Counted from the first letter of the stretch, positions 21,595 to 29,573 are shown. The stretch is 35,827 nucleotides of DNA from Candidatus Avanaerovorax faecigallinarum (GCA_019113145.1 DXHZ01000047.1:1-35827); one strand, 5' to 3'. Made by a program: numbers and translations. Notes: a model not told the origin generated them from the letters alone.

Positions 21595-22104
21595 ATGAGT
21601 AAACTGATTATTTTAAGAGGAAATTCCGGAAGCGGAAAGTCGACTATAGCCAAGCGTCTGCAAAAGAAACTGGGACATAATACTATGATTATTTCCCAGG
21701 ACGAAATCAGGAGAAACATGCTACACGTCAATGATGGTGAAGATACACCCGCGATTCCGCTTATGAAAGAATTGCTGCAATACGGAAGTAACCACAGCAA
21801 TATTGTCATATTGGAAGGCATTATGAGGTCTGATTGGTACAGCTCACTCTTTGAGTTTGCGAACTTTCTTTATGGCTCAGAAGTTTATTCCTACTATTTC
21901 GACATACCTTTTGAGGAAACTTTAAAACGCCATCTTACAAGAGAGAAATCCCGTGAATTTGGCGAAGAATCTATGCGAAGATGGTGGGTGGAAAAGGATT
22001 TTTCTGACAGACTCAAAGAAACCGTAATCACTGCCGACAAGGATATAGATACCATTGTCGATATAATCTATAAAGAAATAAATATCAAATGTAGGTGCAA
22101 GTGA
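21595..22104 (+). CDS. P-loop kinase (AAA_33 / zeta-toxin-like ATP-binding protein)
   Basis: This 169-residue P-loop NTPase begins MSKLIILRGNSGSGKSTIAK with a canonical Walker A (GNSGSGKST). It then has SQDEIRRNML, a central NIVILEGIMRSDWY (Walker B-like) and a lid region rich in Arg (RHLTREKSREFGEESMRRW). Such proteins phosphorylate small molecules (polynucleotide-kinase-like, chloramphenicol phosphotransferase-like and zeta-toxin-like groups are alternatives). An in-frame ATG at 21583 has no ribosome binding site; ATG 21595 has AAAGAGA and matches the usual family start. The stop overlaps the next gene by one base. Confidence 0.82.
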   Translation: MSKLIILRGNSGSGKSTIAKRLQKKLGHNTMIISQDEIRRNMLHVNDGEDTPAIPLMKELLQYGSNHSNIVILEGIMRSDWYSSLFEFANFLYGSEVYSYYFDIPFEETLKRHLTREKSREFGEESMRRWWVEKDFSDRLKETVITADKDIDTIVDIIYKEINIKCRCK

Positions 22105-22610
22105 TGAAAACCCTATACATGATTGGCGGCCCCATGGGAGTTGGAAAAACGACTGTATGTCAGCAGCTGAAACGTGATTTGCAAAACAGTGTTTTTCTTG
22201 ATGGCGACTGGTGCTGGGATTCAAGCCCATTCAGAGTAACCAGTGAAACCAAAAAAATGGTGATTGACAATATCTGTTATCTCTTGAATAACTTTCTGAG
22301 GTGTTCCGCATATGAAAATATTATTTTCTGCTGGGTTATGGACAAGCAGAGTATTATGGATTCCATTATTGAAAGATTAGATTTGAGCATCTGTACTGTG
22401 AAGTGCATATCCCTCGTTGCCAGTGAAGATACCTTGCGGCAAAGATTGTCATGTGACGTAAAGCGAGGTGTTCGCACCGCTGATGTTATCGAAAGAAGCG
22501 TCTCGAGAATACCCCTTTTTCAGGCTCTTGATACTGTTAAAATTGACACTGATAGAAAAACAATTGACAGGATTGTCGATGAAATTTTAATTCAAAGGAG
22601 CACACTTTGA
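22104..22610 (+). CDS. Second P-loop kinase-like ATP-binding protein
   Basis: This 168-residue protein opens with MKTLYMIGGPMGVGKTTVCQQ, a Walker A of the form GxxGVGKTT, then VFLDGDWCWDSSPFRVTSET, a substrate-site pattern of small-molecule kinases and AAA family proteins of unknown substrate. Arg-rich positions (RQRLSCDVKRGVR) may form the lid. It overlaps the preceding kinase gene (TGATG) and the following TTG-start acetyltransferase gene, so all three are translationally coupled. It is not closely similar to the preceding kinase, so a recent tandem duplication is unlikely. The substrate is unknown. Confidence 0.82.
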   Translation: MKTLYMIGGPMGVGKTTVCQQLKRDLQNSVFLDGDWCWDSSPFRVTSETKKMVIDNICYLLNNFLRCSAYENIIFCWVMDKQSIMDSIIERLDLSICTVKCISLVASEDTLRQRLSCDVKRGVRTADVIERSVSRIPLFQALDTVKIDTDRKTIDRIVDEILIQRSTL

Positions 22611-23233
22611 TAAGAATACGAAAATACACGCCGTCCGACCTTCCGGAAATTGCCCAGCTTTTTTATAACACGGTTCACACGGTAAACGCTGCGGACTATG
22701 GCGCCGAGCAGCTTGACGCATGGGCGGACGGTAATATCGATATGGAAAAATGGAACAAAAGTCTCGAATCCCATTGCAGTCTGGTGGCTACTGAAAACGG
22801 CGTGATTGCAGGCTTTGGCGATATAGATGAAACGGGATACCTTGACAGACTCTACGTTCACAGGGATTATCAGGGCAGGGGAATCGGGACGGCTATCTGC
22901 GACCGCCTTGAGAGCAGCACCGGGGGTAAAATCACGACCCACGCATCTGTTACCGCAAAGCCGTTTTTCCTGCAAAGAGGGTACCGGGTGATAAAGGAGC
23001 AGCAGGTGGAAAGGCGGGGAGTTTTGCTCACTAACTTCGTTATGGAAAAAGATTCATATGAAACTAAAATCCGCATTACAGAGGCGGAATGCAGAGATGC
23101 CGGGCTGACGGAAAAACTGGTTGATGTATGGGAAAGCTCCGTAAGAGCGACTCATCACTTTTTGTCCGATGACGAAATCCGGAAAATACGAAGAAGTGTT
23201 ACGTGGAAAGACCCGTTTCCGGCGGTATTGTGA
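22607..23233 (+). CDS. GNAT acetyltransferase fused to a truncated second GNAT domain
   Basis: Residues 1-146 form a complete GNAT N-acetyltransferase (MIRIRKYTPSDLPEIAQLFYN; acetyl-CoA site LDRLYVHRDYQGRGIGTAICDRLE; FFLQRGYRVIKEQQVERRGV). From about residue 152 a second GNAT N-terminus begins (KIRITEAECRDAGLTEKLVDVWESSVRATHHFL), but it stops after about 55 residues with an unusual tail (TWKDPFPAVL). So the second domain is cut short. Such tandem acetyltransferases are known, so this looks like a deletion rather than a designed end. The start is TTG 22607, eight bases after AAAGGAG and overlapping the preceding stop. The first domain should still be active. Confidence 0.75.
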   Translation: MIRIRKYTPSDLPEIAQLFYNTVHTVNAADYGAEQLDAWADGNIDMEKWNKSLESHCSLVATENGVIAGFGDIDETGYLDRLYVHRDYQGRGIGTAICDRLESSTGGKITTHASVTAKPFFLQRGYRVIKEQQVERRGVLLTNFVMEKDSYETKIRITEAECRDAGLTEKLVDVWESSVRATHHFLSDDEIRKIRRSVTWKDPFPAVL

Positions 23234-23271
23234 CCATTATCTTTACGGCTATGGGAGTCGGAATTACGTAA
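23221..23271 (+). other. Fragment-like hydrophobic reading frame after the truncated GNAT
   Basis: Overlapping the GNAT 3' end in another frame, codons reading PVSGGIVTIIFTAMGVGIT end in TAA at 23269-23271. It looks like the C-terminus of a membrane protein with no start codon, and suggests a deletion junction near 23200-23220. This is interpretation from a short stretch. Confidence 0.3.
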
Positions 23272-23359
23272 AATATTAAAGATTAACGATTTTAACAACG
23301 AGGACAAGTAACCTTTTTCCTCTTTCTGTGCAGGATAATCAAGAGGAATAAAAGTAATA

Positions 23360-23388
23360 TTGACATATTCATATAATTTTGTTATGAT
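23360..23388 (+). promoter_or_regulatory. Consensus promoter of the AT-rich two-gene cassette
   Basis: A perfect TTGACA (23360-23365), a 17-base spacer and TATGAT (23383-23388) lie just upstream of the cassette. GTTAG-CTAAGA-CTAAC (23392-23407) downstream of the start site is a small palindrome that could bind a regulator. Confidence 0.8.
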
Positions 23389-23427
23389 TTAGTTAGCTAA
23401 GACTAACAATAAAAGGAGGGAGTATAT

Positions 23428-23640
23428 TTGAATAATAAATTGTTAGTTAAAATTGTCGTATTGATACTATTATGCTTGTTATCTTCCCCCATTGCGGAAT
23501 TTGTTGCTCAAAATTTTGGCTCAATAACAACTGACACATATACTATAACTAGAATTTCGCAGTATGCATCAAGCATTAGAGTTGTGTGCCTAATATTGTT
23601 GGCATATTTTATTTTTACAGAGAGGAGAAATAATTCATGA
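23428..23640 (+). CDS. Small membrane protein, unrecognised
   Basis: The 70-residue product starts with TTG 23428, seven bases after an excellent AAAGGAGGG. Two hydrophobic segments are seen, residues 5-25 (LLVKIVVLILLCLLSSPIAEF) and about 46-65 (SSIRVVCLILLAYFIFT), joined by a polar loop, with a charged tail ERRNNS. I recognise no family. Its stop overlaps the ATG of the secreted-protein gene, and both are markedly AT-rich compared with flanking genes, so the pair behaves as one transferred cassette. An immunity or export-helper role for the downstream protein is possible but only inferred from size and topology. Confidence 0.7.
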   Translation: MNNKLLVKIVVLILLCLLSSPIAEFVAQNFGSITTDTYTITRISQYASSIRVVCLILLAYFIFTERRNNS

Positions 23641-24238
23641 AGAAAGTGATGTCGTTATTGTTAGTTGCAATTATGTTATTATTATAAATACTGCAAATGT
23701 ACATGCAGAAACAAATCAAGAAAATTTACCTGATTATGAAGTAGTTGAAGAGTTTAATATCTATGACACAACGATAAAAGAAAATATTGATGAAATATCT
23801 ACTATTGAACCTAGAAGTCGCATTAGATATCATGTAACAAAATTAAGTAGAACAAGTGAAATAGGAGCTTATACAGGGCAATCAGTTTCTGGAGAACCGG
23901 GAATAAATATATCTTTAAACCAGATGAAATCTACTTCTTTTTCTGCCAGTTCAAATGTGGCTTTTAATGTAAGGAAAAAGGCAGAGGCAACTTTAGGTTT
24001 TAGCTTTAGTAAGTCATATTCAATCGGACATTCTGGTTCTCGCACAGTGCCTGCTACTCATAATGGACGAAAAGTAAAAAGAGCAGAAATTAAAGCATAT
24101 AGATTATATGATAAACATACATTTAAAGTGACTTGGACGAGTTTTCATGTAAAAAATCCACAGTATTATGGTACATATTGGGCAAAAAAACCAAGTGGTT
24201 ATCACTATAAAATGGTTTACTATTATAAATATGAATAG
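23637..24238 (+). pseudogene. Secreted protein gene broken by a frameshift at the signal peptide
   Basis: ATG 23637, ten bases after AGAGGAG, starts a signal peptide (MKKVMSLLLVAIMLLL) that hits TAA at 23685-23687 within a TTATTATTATAA repeat. In the frame one base over, sequence continues at once with NTANVHAETNQENLPDYEVV (a good VHA signal-peptidase site) and stays open to 24238. One inserted base or two lost restores a single precursor of about 200 residues. The mature protein is rich in Ser, Tyr, Lys and beta-strand-like alternation (TSFSASSNVAFNVRKKAEAT; HTFKVTWTSFHVKNPQYYGT). No family is recognised; a secreted beta-rich toxin or adhesin-like protein is conceivable. The break may be a mutation, phase variation or sequencing error. 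Confidence 0.72.
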
Positions 24239-24245
24239 TCCTTAA

Positions 24246-24264
24246 ATCCTATATTTATAGGGAT
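24246..24264 (+). terminator. Weak hairpin after the AT-rich cassette
   Basis: ATCCTATA (24246-24253) pairs with TATAGGGAT (24256-24264), with a two-base loop and one bulge. The T-rich stretch that follows is interrupted, so termination would be inefficient. Confidence 0.35.
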
Positions 24265-24363
24265 AATCGGATTCTTTATATCAAGTTATTATTATAATTA
24301 GTATATTGATTTTCTTTCTGATGCAGTCACAAACTGAACTTTGCTTGTCTGAGAGGAGAAAAA

Positions 24364-24891
24364 ATGATTAGATTTGAAAAAGTAACTCCAAAGAATTTTG
24401 AAGACGTTATAAACCTGAGGCTTAGAGATGACCAGGTGGGATTTCTGGAAAACAACCTTTACTCGCTGGCAGAATCCTATGTTTTTACATATCTGGAGCC
24501 AAGAGCCATTTACAACGATGACGAGCTTATAGGTTTCATGCTTTACTATTTTCAGCCTGACGGTGTGGTGAGGGAAATGGGGCCCGGTGAGGGCAGTCAC
24601 GAAATTCATTCGGACGGGAAGGATTACGTGTATCTCAAGCGCATAATGCTGGATAAAGACGTTCAGGGGAAGGGCCTCGGAAGGGCGTCCATGAAAGGTG
24701 CCGCCGAGTTTTTTAGAAAAGAATATCCTTCTGCCGCTTTTGTAGAACTGATGCATTATATGGATAACGACACAGGAGCATCTCTCTATGAGTCTCTTGG
24801 TTATACGTCAACGGGAGAAGTACGGGAAACCTTAAGACCGGGAACGGAAGATGAGTACGACAGAGAACTGGTACGGAGAATGTATTATTGA
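24364..24891 (+). CDS. GNAT family N-acetyltransferase
   Basis: The 175-residue protein is a GNAT acetyltransferase. The acetyl-CoA pyrophosphate loop is VYLKRIMLDKDVQGKGLGRASM (about residues 93-114; QGKGLGRA), with YNDDELIGFMLYYFQ before it and NDTGASLYESLGYTSTGEV after it. It resembles the diamine/spermidine-like and streptothricin-type acetyltransferases in layout (MIRFEKVTPKNFEDVINLRL), but the substrate cannot be fixed. GAGAGGAG lies eight bases upstream of ATG. It returns to the GC level of core genes after the AT-rich cassette and is not related closely to the upstream truncated GNAT. Confidence 0.88.
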   Translation: MIRFEKVTPKNFEDVINLRLRDDQVGFLENNLYSLAESYVFTYLEPRAIYNDDELIGFMLYYFQPDGVVREMGPGEGSHEIHSDGKDYVYLKRIMLDKDVQGKGLGRASMKGAAEFFRKEYPSAAFVELMHYMDNDTGASLYESLGYTSTGEVRETLRPGTEDEYDRELVRRMYY

Positions 24892-24995
24892 TTTGGGCAT
24901 TCTTTTAAAATGGCAAGTGATTTGTATAAGAATCCTGCCAAAGGACTACGATTAGCAGCAACCGAAACGAAGGGATATATTGCTTACTGACATAC

Positions 24996-25238
24996 TCATA
25001 TTCTCTTTCCGCAGTTCGGACAGTAATCAGGACTGAAACCGTGAAGATTTAGTCCGGTATGACAATAAGGGCATCTTATGAATAATACTCCGATCAGTAT
25101 GCCCGTAGAGCTGATAGCAACGCCTACGCTCATAGCAAGTTTAAAAATCTCCGGAAATATAACCGTCAGCACAAAAGCAAAAACAATTCCGGATAGAATA
25201 AGAACATACATAAGTTTTCTTGCTAACTTGTGATTCAT
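24996..25238 (-). CDS. Small membrane protein with C-terminal zinc ribbon
   Basis: The 80-residue reverse-strand product has two hydrophobic segments (about residues 10-30, MYVLILSGIVFAFVLTVIF, and 34-54, LAMSVGVAISSTGILIGVLF), then a zinc-ribbon tail CPYCHTGLNLHGFSPDYCPNCGKRI with two CxxC pairs. This arrangement is common in uncharacterised Clostridia proteins. The ribosome binding site is poor (AAGATG), and only a TATAAT without a good -35 lies upstream on this strand, so expression is uncertain. The codons and architecture make it more likely real than chance. Function unknown. Confidence 0.65.
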   Translation of the reverse strand: MNHKLARKLMYVLILSGIVFAFVLTVIFPEIFKLAMSVGVAISSTGILIGVLFIRCPYCHTGLNLHGFSPDYCPNCGKRI

Positions 25239-25384
25239 AATAACATCTTTGTGTACTTACTACAGCTGACGATATTATACTATCACAAGTACAAATATTC
25301 GTTATATCGAGCTACAGTAATATTTTTGTAAAAAGTTTGTTATTGCGGAAGACTTCTCAATACTTTATTTTTGCCTAAAACATC

Positions 25385-25413
25385 TTCTCAATCAATTCAA
25401 GAAAAGGTATAAT
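25385..25413 (+). promoter_or_regulatory. Promoter of the xseA-xseB-ispA-dxs-tlyA operon
   Basis: TTCTCA (25385-25390, 4 of 6 consensus), a 17-base spacer and a perfect TATAAT (25408-25413). The start site near 25420 falls in a hairpin that itself looks like a terminator. Confidence 0.6.
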
Positions 25414-25418
25414 ATAAG

Positions 25419-25442
25419 GCGGCATACTGAATGCCGCTTTTT
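25419..25442 (+). terminator. Hairpin terminator overlapping the xseA transcription start
   Basis: GCGGCAT (25419-25425) and ATGCCGC (25431-25437) form a perfect stem with a five-base loop, followed by TTTTT (25438-25442). It can stop upstream transcripts, while transcription from the promoter just before it would begin inside the stem and skip the 5' arm. Confidence 0.7.
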
Positions 25443-25470
25443 ACGTTAGAGTCGATTCCGGGAGATGACT

Positions 25471-26598
25471 ATGGCCATTAAACCTGTAACCGTTTCACAG
25501 CTTAATGAATACATATCGAGAGTTCTGGGAACGGATCCGCTGCTGTCCTTTGTGACCGTAAGAGGTGAGATAGAGGGAATAAAGTACCACGCCAGCGGTC
25601 ACGTGTACTTTTCCATCGCAGACGAAGCGAGCAGGATAAACTGCTTTCTGCCGAGGGAAAAGGCGGCGGGCCTTAAGACTCTCCTTGAAAACGGCGATTC
25701 GGTCGTTATAACGGGCGGAGTAAGCGTGTATAAAAAGACCGGGTCCTATTCCATATACGTAAGAGAAATAGAGCCTGAAGGGGCGGGAGCTGCGGCTACA
25801 GCCTTTGACGAGCTTAAGGCAAAACTTGAAAAGGAAGGACTTTTCAGCAGGGTTCATAAGAAGAGCCTGCCTGAATTTCCACATAAAATAGGGCTGGTTA
25901 CGTCTGACACAGGCGCGGCGTTAAGGGATATGCTCAGCATACTGGATTCCAGAAACAGACTTGTGGATATAGTTCTCTTTCCTGTTCTGGTTCAGGGAGA
26001 CAGCGCAGCCGCAGATATTACCAGGACCATAAACTACATAGACGAAAACGTCAATGACATAGACGTTCTCATAGTCGGAAGAGGAGGCGGCGCGCCGGGA
26101 GATCTTGCCTGCTTTAACGACGAAGCTCTGGCAAGGGCCATATATAAATGCCGTATCCCGGTGATTTCGGCCGTGGGACATGAGATAGACTTTACGATTG
26201 CGGATTTTGTCGCGGACGTGAGGGCGGAGACTCCTACTGCGGCGGCGCAGCTTGCAGCGCCCGATACGGCGGAGATCATGAACCGGCTGAAAACTGTTAT
26301 CGACGGGCTTAAGGCTCATGCGGCCAACAAGCTCATGTACGAGACCCTGAGATGCGAAAATCTTATCATGGAGCTGAAATCCTCTGCGTTAAAGCGTATC
26401 GACGATGGGGAGAAGGCTCTTTCCTCCTTGGGGACCGTCCTTTCGGAGAACAACCCGGAGAAGATACTTAAGAGCGGCTATTCCGTAGTGACAAAAGACG
26501 GAATAGCGGTATCGTCGTCTTCCGAACTTTCCGAAGGAGACAGGGTTGAAATCCTGTTCGGAGACGGCAGCGCAAAAGCGGAAATAACTGGTGTGTGA
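25471..26598 (+). CDS. xseA: Exodeoxyribonuclease VII large subunit
   Basis: XseA is the catalytic subunit of exonuclease VII, which degrades single-stranded DNA into oligonucleotides. The 375-residue protein has the N-terminal OB fold (VTVRGEIEGIKYHASGHVYFSI) and the nuclease domain (FPHKIGLVTSDTGAALRDML; DVLIVGRGGGAPGDLACFNDE; PVISAVGHEIDFTIADFVADVRAETPTAAAQLAAP). The closing NPEKILKSGYSVVTKDG is the family C-terminal strand. It is shorter than the roughly 450-residue enzymes of B. subtilis and E. coli because the helical region before the C-terminus (about residues 275-320) is reduced, so the coiled arm that assembles XseB may be short. The ATG at 25465 abuts GGGAG; ATG 25471 has better spacing. 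Confidence 0.93.
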   Translation: MAIKPVTVSQLNEYISRVLGTDPLLSFVTVRGEIEGIKYHASGHVYFSIADEASRINCFLPREKAAGLKTLLENGDSVVITGGVSVYKKTGSYSIYVREIEPEGAGAAATAFDELKAKLEKEGLFSRVHKKSLPEFPHKIGLVTSDTGAALRDMLSILDSRNRLVDIVLFPVLVQGDSAAADITRTINYIDENVNDIDVLIVGRGGGAPGDLACFNDEALARAIYKCRIPVISAVGHEIDFTIADFVADVRAETPTAAAQLAAPDTAEIMNRLKTVIDGLKAHAANKLMYETLRCENLIMELKSSALKRIDDGEKALSSLGTVLSENNPEKILKSGYSVVTKDGIAVSSSSELSEGDRVEILFGDGSAKAEITGV

Positions 26599-26615
26599 CA
26601 GAGGGGAGAATTGCG

Positions 26616-26801
26616 ATGAGCGGAACATTTGAAGAGAATATGGAAAAACTTAAGGAGCTTTCCGAAAAGATTAAAGACAGGGATATAGGCATTGAAGAAG
26701 CCGTAAGCTGTTACGAAGAGGGTATGAAATATTACCGGTCCTGCGAGGAAATCCTTAAGAATGCAAAGCAGAAAATGGAAAAATTTGAAGGCGAGGTGTA
26801 A
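26616..26801 (+). CDS. xseB: Exodeoxyribonuclease VII small subunit
   Basis: The 61-residue helical protein matches XseB: TFEENMEKLKELSEKIKDRDIGIEEAVSCYEEGMKYYRSCEEIL. It binds the XseA helical arm. GAGGGGAGAA precedes ATG 26616; the upstream in-frame GTG at 26595 overlaps xseA and has no ribosome binding site. It lies immediately before ispA. Confidence 0.93.
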   Translation: MSGTFEENMEKLKELSEKIKDRDIGIEEAVSCYEEGMKYYRSCEEILKNAKQKMEKFEGEV

Positions 26802-26804
26802 CCC

Positions 26805-27698
26805 GTGAGAGAAAGCTATGATGAATATCTTAAGATATTAAATGATAATCTTCTCGACTACCTGCCGCCGGTGGATCCTAAAAGCAGCGTTCTTTACGAT
26901 GCGATGAAGTATTCCCTTACGGCAGGCGGAAAAAGGCTGAGACCGGTGCTTCTCATGGCATCCTGTGAATTTGCGGGCGGAAAGGCGGAAAAGGCGCTTC
27001 CTTACGCCTGCGCAATGGAGTACATTCACACATACTCTCTCATTCACGACGATCTTCCATGTATGGACGACGACGATTTAAGGCGGGGAAAACCCACCAA
27101 TCACAAGGTGTACGGGGCCGGAATGGCGACTCTTGCGGGAGACGGCCTTTTAAATTCGGCTTTTGAGGTCATGAGCAAGAACCTCTTCATGAACTTTGAC
27201 GACCCCGACGAGCTGAAGCGTCACATAAACGCCATGTACATAATCACAAAGGCCGCAGGCATCACCGGCATGGTGGCGGGGCAAGCTTCCGACATCGAAT
27301 CCGAACATACCGAGTGTTCGGAGGAAATGCTGGAATACATTCACAGAAACAAGACGGGAGCTCTCCTTGTCGGTTCGGTTAAAGCAGGTCTCGTTCTCGG
27401 CGGAGCAGATAAAGAAATGCTTGACGATATGACTGTTTACGCCGAAAATCTGGGTCTTGCATACCAGATAAGGGACGATCTTCTCGACGTTCTGGGAAGC
27501 GCCGAGGAAATGGGCAAGAACTCCGGAGCCGACGCGCAGCACGAAAAGGTGACATACGTAAGCCTTAACGGCGTTGAAAACTCGGAAAAAAAGCTGAAAG
27601 AGCTCACTCAGGAAGCGGTAAATGTCATAGAAAAGTACTACGATAACGCAGAGTTCTTCAGAAATCTCATACTTACACTGTCCGAAAGGACTAAATAA
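26805..27698 (+). CDS. ispA: Farnesyl diphosphate synthase (polyprenyl synthetase family)
   Basis: IspA condenses dimethylallyl and isopentenyl diphosphate into geranyl and farnesyl diphosphate, feeding undecaprenyl phosphate and quinone synthesis. The 297-residue protein has GGKRLRPVLL, the first aspartate-rich motif HDDLPCMDDDDLRRG (residues 81-95) and the second YQIRDDLLDVLG (about 218-229). The start is GTG 26805, three bases after xseB, with GAGGTG upstream. It lies beside dxs, so both ends of the precursor supply are co-expressed. Confidence 0.93.
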   Translation: MRESYDEYLKILNDNLLDYLPPVDPKSSVLYDAMKYSLTAGGKRLRPVLLMASCEFAGGKAEKALPYACAMEYIHTYSLIHDDLPCMDDDDLRRGKPTNHKVYGAGMATLAGDGLLNSAFEVMSKNLFMNFDDPDELKRHINAMYIITKAAGITGMVAGQASDIESEHTECSEEMLEYIHRNKTGALLVGSVKAGLVLGGADKEMLDDMTVYAENLGLAYQIRDDLLDVLGSAEEMGKNSGADAQHEKVTYVSLNGVENSEKKLKELTQEAVNVIEKYYDNAEFFRNLILTLSERTK

Positions 27699-27708
27699 GG
27701 AGCGGTTT

Positions 27709-29571
27709 ATGTCAAAAAATCTAACGGAATACAACTTTCCCGAAGATCTTAAAACCATGAGTCCCGACGAGCTGAACCTTTTGTCGTACTCCATCAGGGA
27801 CTTTCTCATAGAAAACATATCGAAGACCGGCGGTCACCTCGCGTCTAATCTGGGCGTGGTGGAGCTTACCATTGCCCTCCATAGGGTGTTTGACAGCCCG
27901 GAGGATAAGATAATCTGGGACGTAGGTCATCAGAGCTATGTCCACAAGATTCTTACGGGAAGGGCCGGCGAATTTGATACCTTAAGAAAGCTGGACGGGC
28001 TTTCAGGCTTCCCTAAGCGAAAAGAAAGCCCTCACGATATATACGACACTGGACATTCCAGCACGTCGATTTCCGCAGCGGCAGGGATTGCGGCGGGAAG
28101 AGACCTTAAAGGCGACAAATACGACGTCATCGCGGTGATAGGGGACGGTTCCATGACAGGAGGCCTTGCATTTGAAGCCCTCAACAATCTGGGCATGTCT
28201 AAATCCAGGGTCATCGTAATTTTAAACGACAACGGAATGAGCATCTCCAGAAATATAGGCGGACTTTCCGAGCATCTGGGAAAGCTCAGGACTTCCGAGG
28301 GCTACCTTAACGCAAAGGCGTCAATAAAGAAATCCATAGAAAAAATCCCGGGAATCGGAGCTTCCCTGAGAGGCTCCATCGCCAAAGCGAAGGACAGGGT
28401 TAAATACGCCATCATCTCCGGCGGAGTTATCTTCGAGGAGCTTGGCTTCACGTACCTCGGTCCTGCGGACGGACACGATATCGATGATCTCATAGAGGTT
28501 TTAGAGCACGCAAAACACGTTAACGGTCCCGTCCTCGTCCACGTTATAACGAAGAAGGGCAAGGGCTACAGGCAGGCCGAAATATACCCTGACAGATTTC
28601 ACGGAACGGGTCCTTTTAACGCGGAAACGGGACACGAGCTGTCTCCGTCAAAGGTTACGTACTCTGAAGTTTTCGGCCGCAAGATTCTGGAGCTTGCAGA
28701 CAGAGACGAGAAGATTACGGCCATATCCGCCGCCATGTGCGACGCTACGGGTCTGGGCGGTTTTGCCGTCAAATACCCTAAGAGATTTTTCGACGTGGGA
28801 ATAGCTGAAGGCCACGGAGTGACCTTTGCGGCAGGCCTTGCATGCGCAGGCTTTAAGCCGGTGGTCGCTATTTATTCGTCGTTCCTTCAGAGAGCCTACG
28901 ACGAAATACTGGAGGACGTCTGTCTTCAGAAGCTTCCTGTTATCTTTGCGCTGGACAGAGCAGGAATTGTCGGCGCCGACGGGGAAACTCATCACGGTAT
29001 TTTCGACATTTCATATCTTTCCACGGCTCCGGGAATGACCATACTGACTCCCGCGTCGGGAAAGCAGCTTGAGGAAATGCTTGAATACGCGGCGTCTCTT
29101 GACGCCCCGGCAGCAGTAAGATATCCGAGGGGAGCGGCCGCAGTGGAACCTTCTATAAAGGAAAAATTCACGGGAAAAAATATACGCATATCCTGTGGAA
29201 GAGACGTGGATATCCTGGCCTGCGGAACGACTTTTGCCGACGGAAGAAAGGCCGTAGAGATACTCAGAGATGCGGGAATAGATGCGGGTCTTGTAAACAT
29301 CGGCATCGTAAAGCCGGGAGAGTATGACTTCCTGAAGGACGATATTGGTTTTCATAATAAGTTATACGTAACCTTAGAAGACAACACTTTAAACGGCGGA
29401 TTTGGAGAAATCTTCAAGGCCGAAAACGACGAACTGCGCGTTTTGTCCCTGGGGTGGCCGGATAAATTTATAGAGCACGGAAGCACCGAAGAGCTTAAGG
29501 AAAGATACGGTCTTACGCCGGAGGCCGTGGCAATTTCCGTCGCCAGGGCTTTGGACGAAAGGAACGGCTGA
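27709..29571 (+). CDS. dxs: 1-Deoxy-D-xylulose-5-phosphate synthase
   Basis: Dxs is the thiamine-diphosphate enzyme that joins pyruvate and glyceraldehyde 3-phosphate, the first step of the MEP isoprenoid pathway. The 620-residue protein is full length. It contains WDVGHQSYVHKIL (about 70-82), the thiamine diphosphate motif GDGSMTGGLAFEALNN (145-160), ILNDNGMSISRNIGGLS, the interdomain FDVGIAEGHGVTFAAGLA, DRAGIVGADGETHHG and the C-terminal transketolase domain. AAGGAGCGG precedes ATG 27709; the ispA stop is ten bases upstream. It is followed by tlyA two bases later. Confidence 0.95.
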   Translation: MSKNLTEYNFPEDLKTMSPDELNLLSYSIRDFLIENISKTGGHLASNLGVVELTIALHRVFDSPEDKIIWDVGHQSYVHKILTGRAGEFDTLRKLDGLSGFPKRKESPHDIYDTGHSSTSISAAAGIAAGRDLKGDKYDVIAVIGDGSMTGGLAFEALNNLGMSKSRVIVILNDNGMSISRNIGGLSEHLGKLRTSEGYLNAKASIKKSIEKIPGIGASLRGSIAKAKDRVKYAIISGGVIFEELGFTYLGPADGHDIDDLIEVLEHAKHVNGPVLVHVITKKGKGYRQAEIYPDRFHGTGPFNAETGHELSPSKVTYSEVFGRKILELADRDEKITAISAAMCDATGLGGFAVKYPKRFFDVGIAEGHGVTFAAGLACAGFKPVVAIYSSFLQRAYDEILEDVCLQKLPVIFALDRAGIVGADGETHHGIFDISYLSTAPGMTILTPASGKQLEEMLEYAASLDAPAAVRYPRGAAAVEPSIKEKFTGKNIRISCGRDVDILACGTTFADGRKAVEILRDAGIDAGLVNIGIVKPGEYDFLKDDIGFHNKLYVTLEDNTLNGGFGEIFKAENDELRVLSLGWPDKFIEHGSTEELKERYGLTPEAVAISVARALDERNG

Positions 29572-29573
29572 TT

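Noticed and set aside
24910..24990. 26-codon frame between the GNAT gene and the zinc-ribbon gene (MASDLYKNPAKGLRL...)
   Set aside because: No ribosome binding site or promoter and too short to judge; it may be a gene remnant but cannot be supported.
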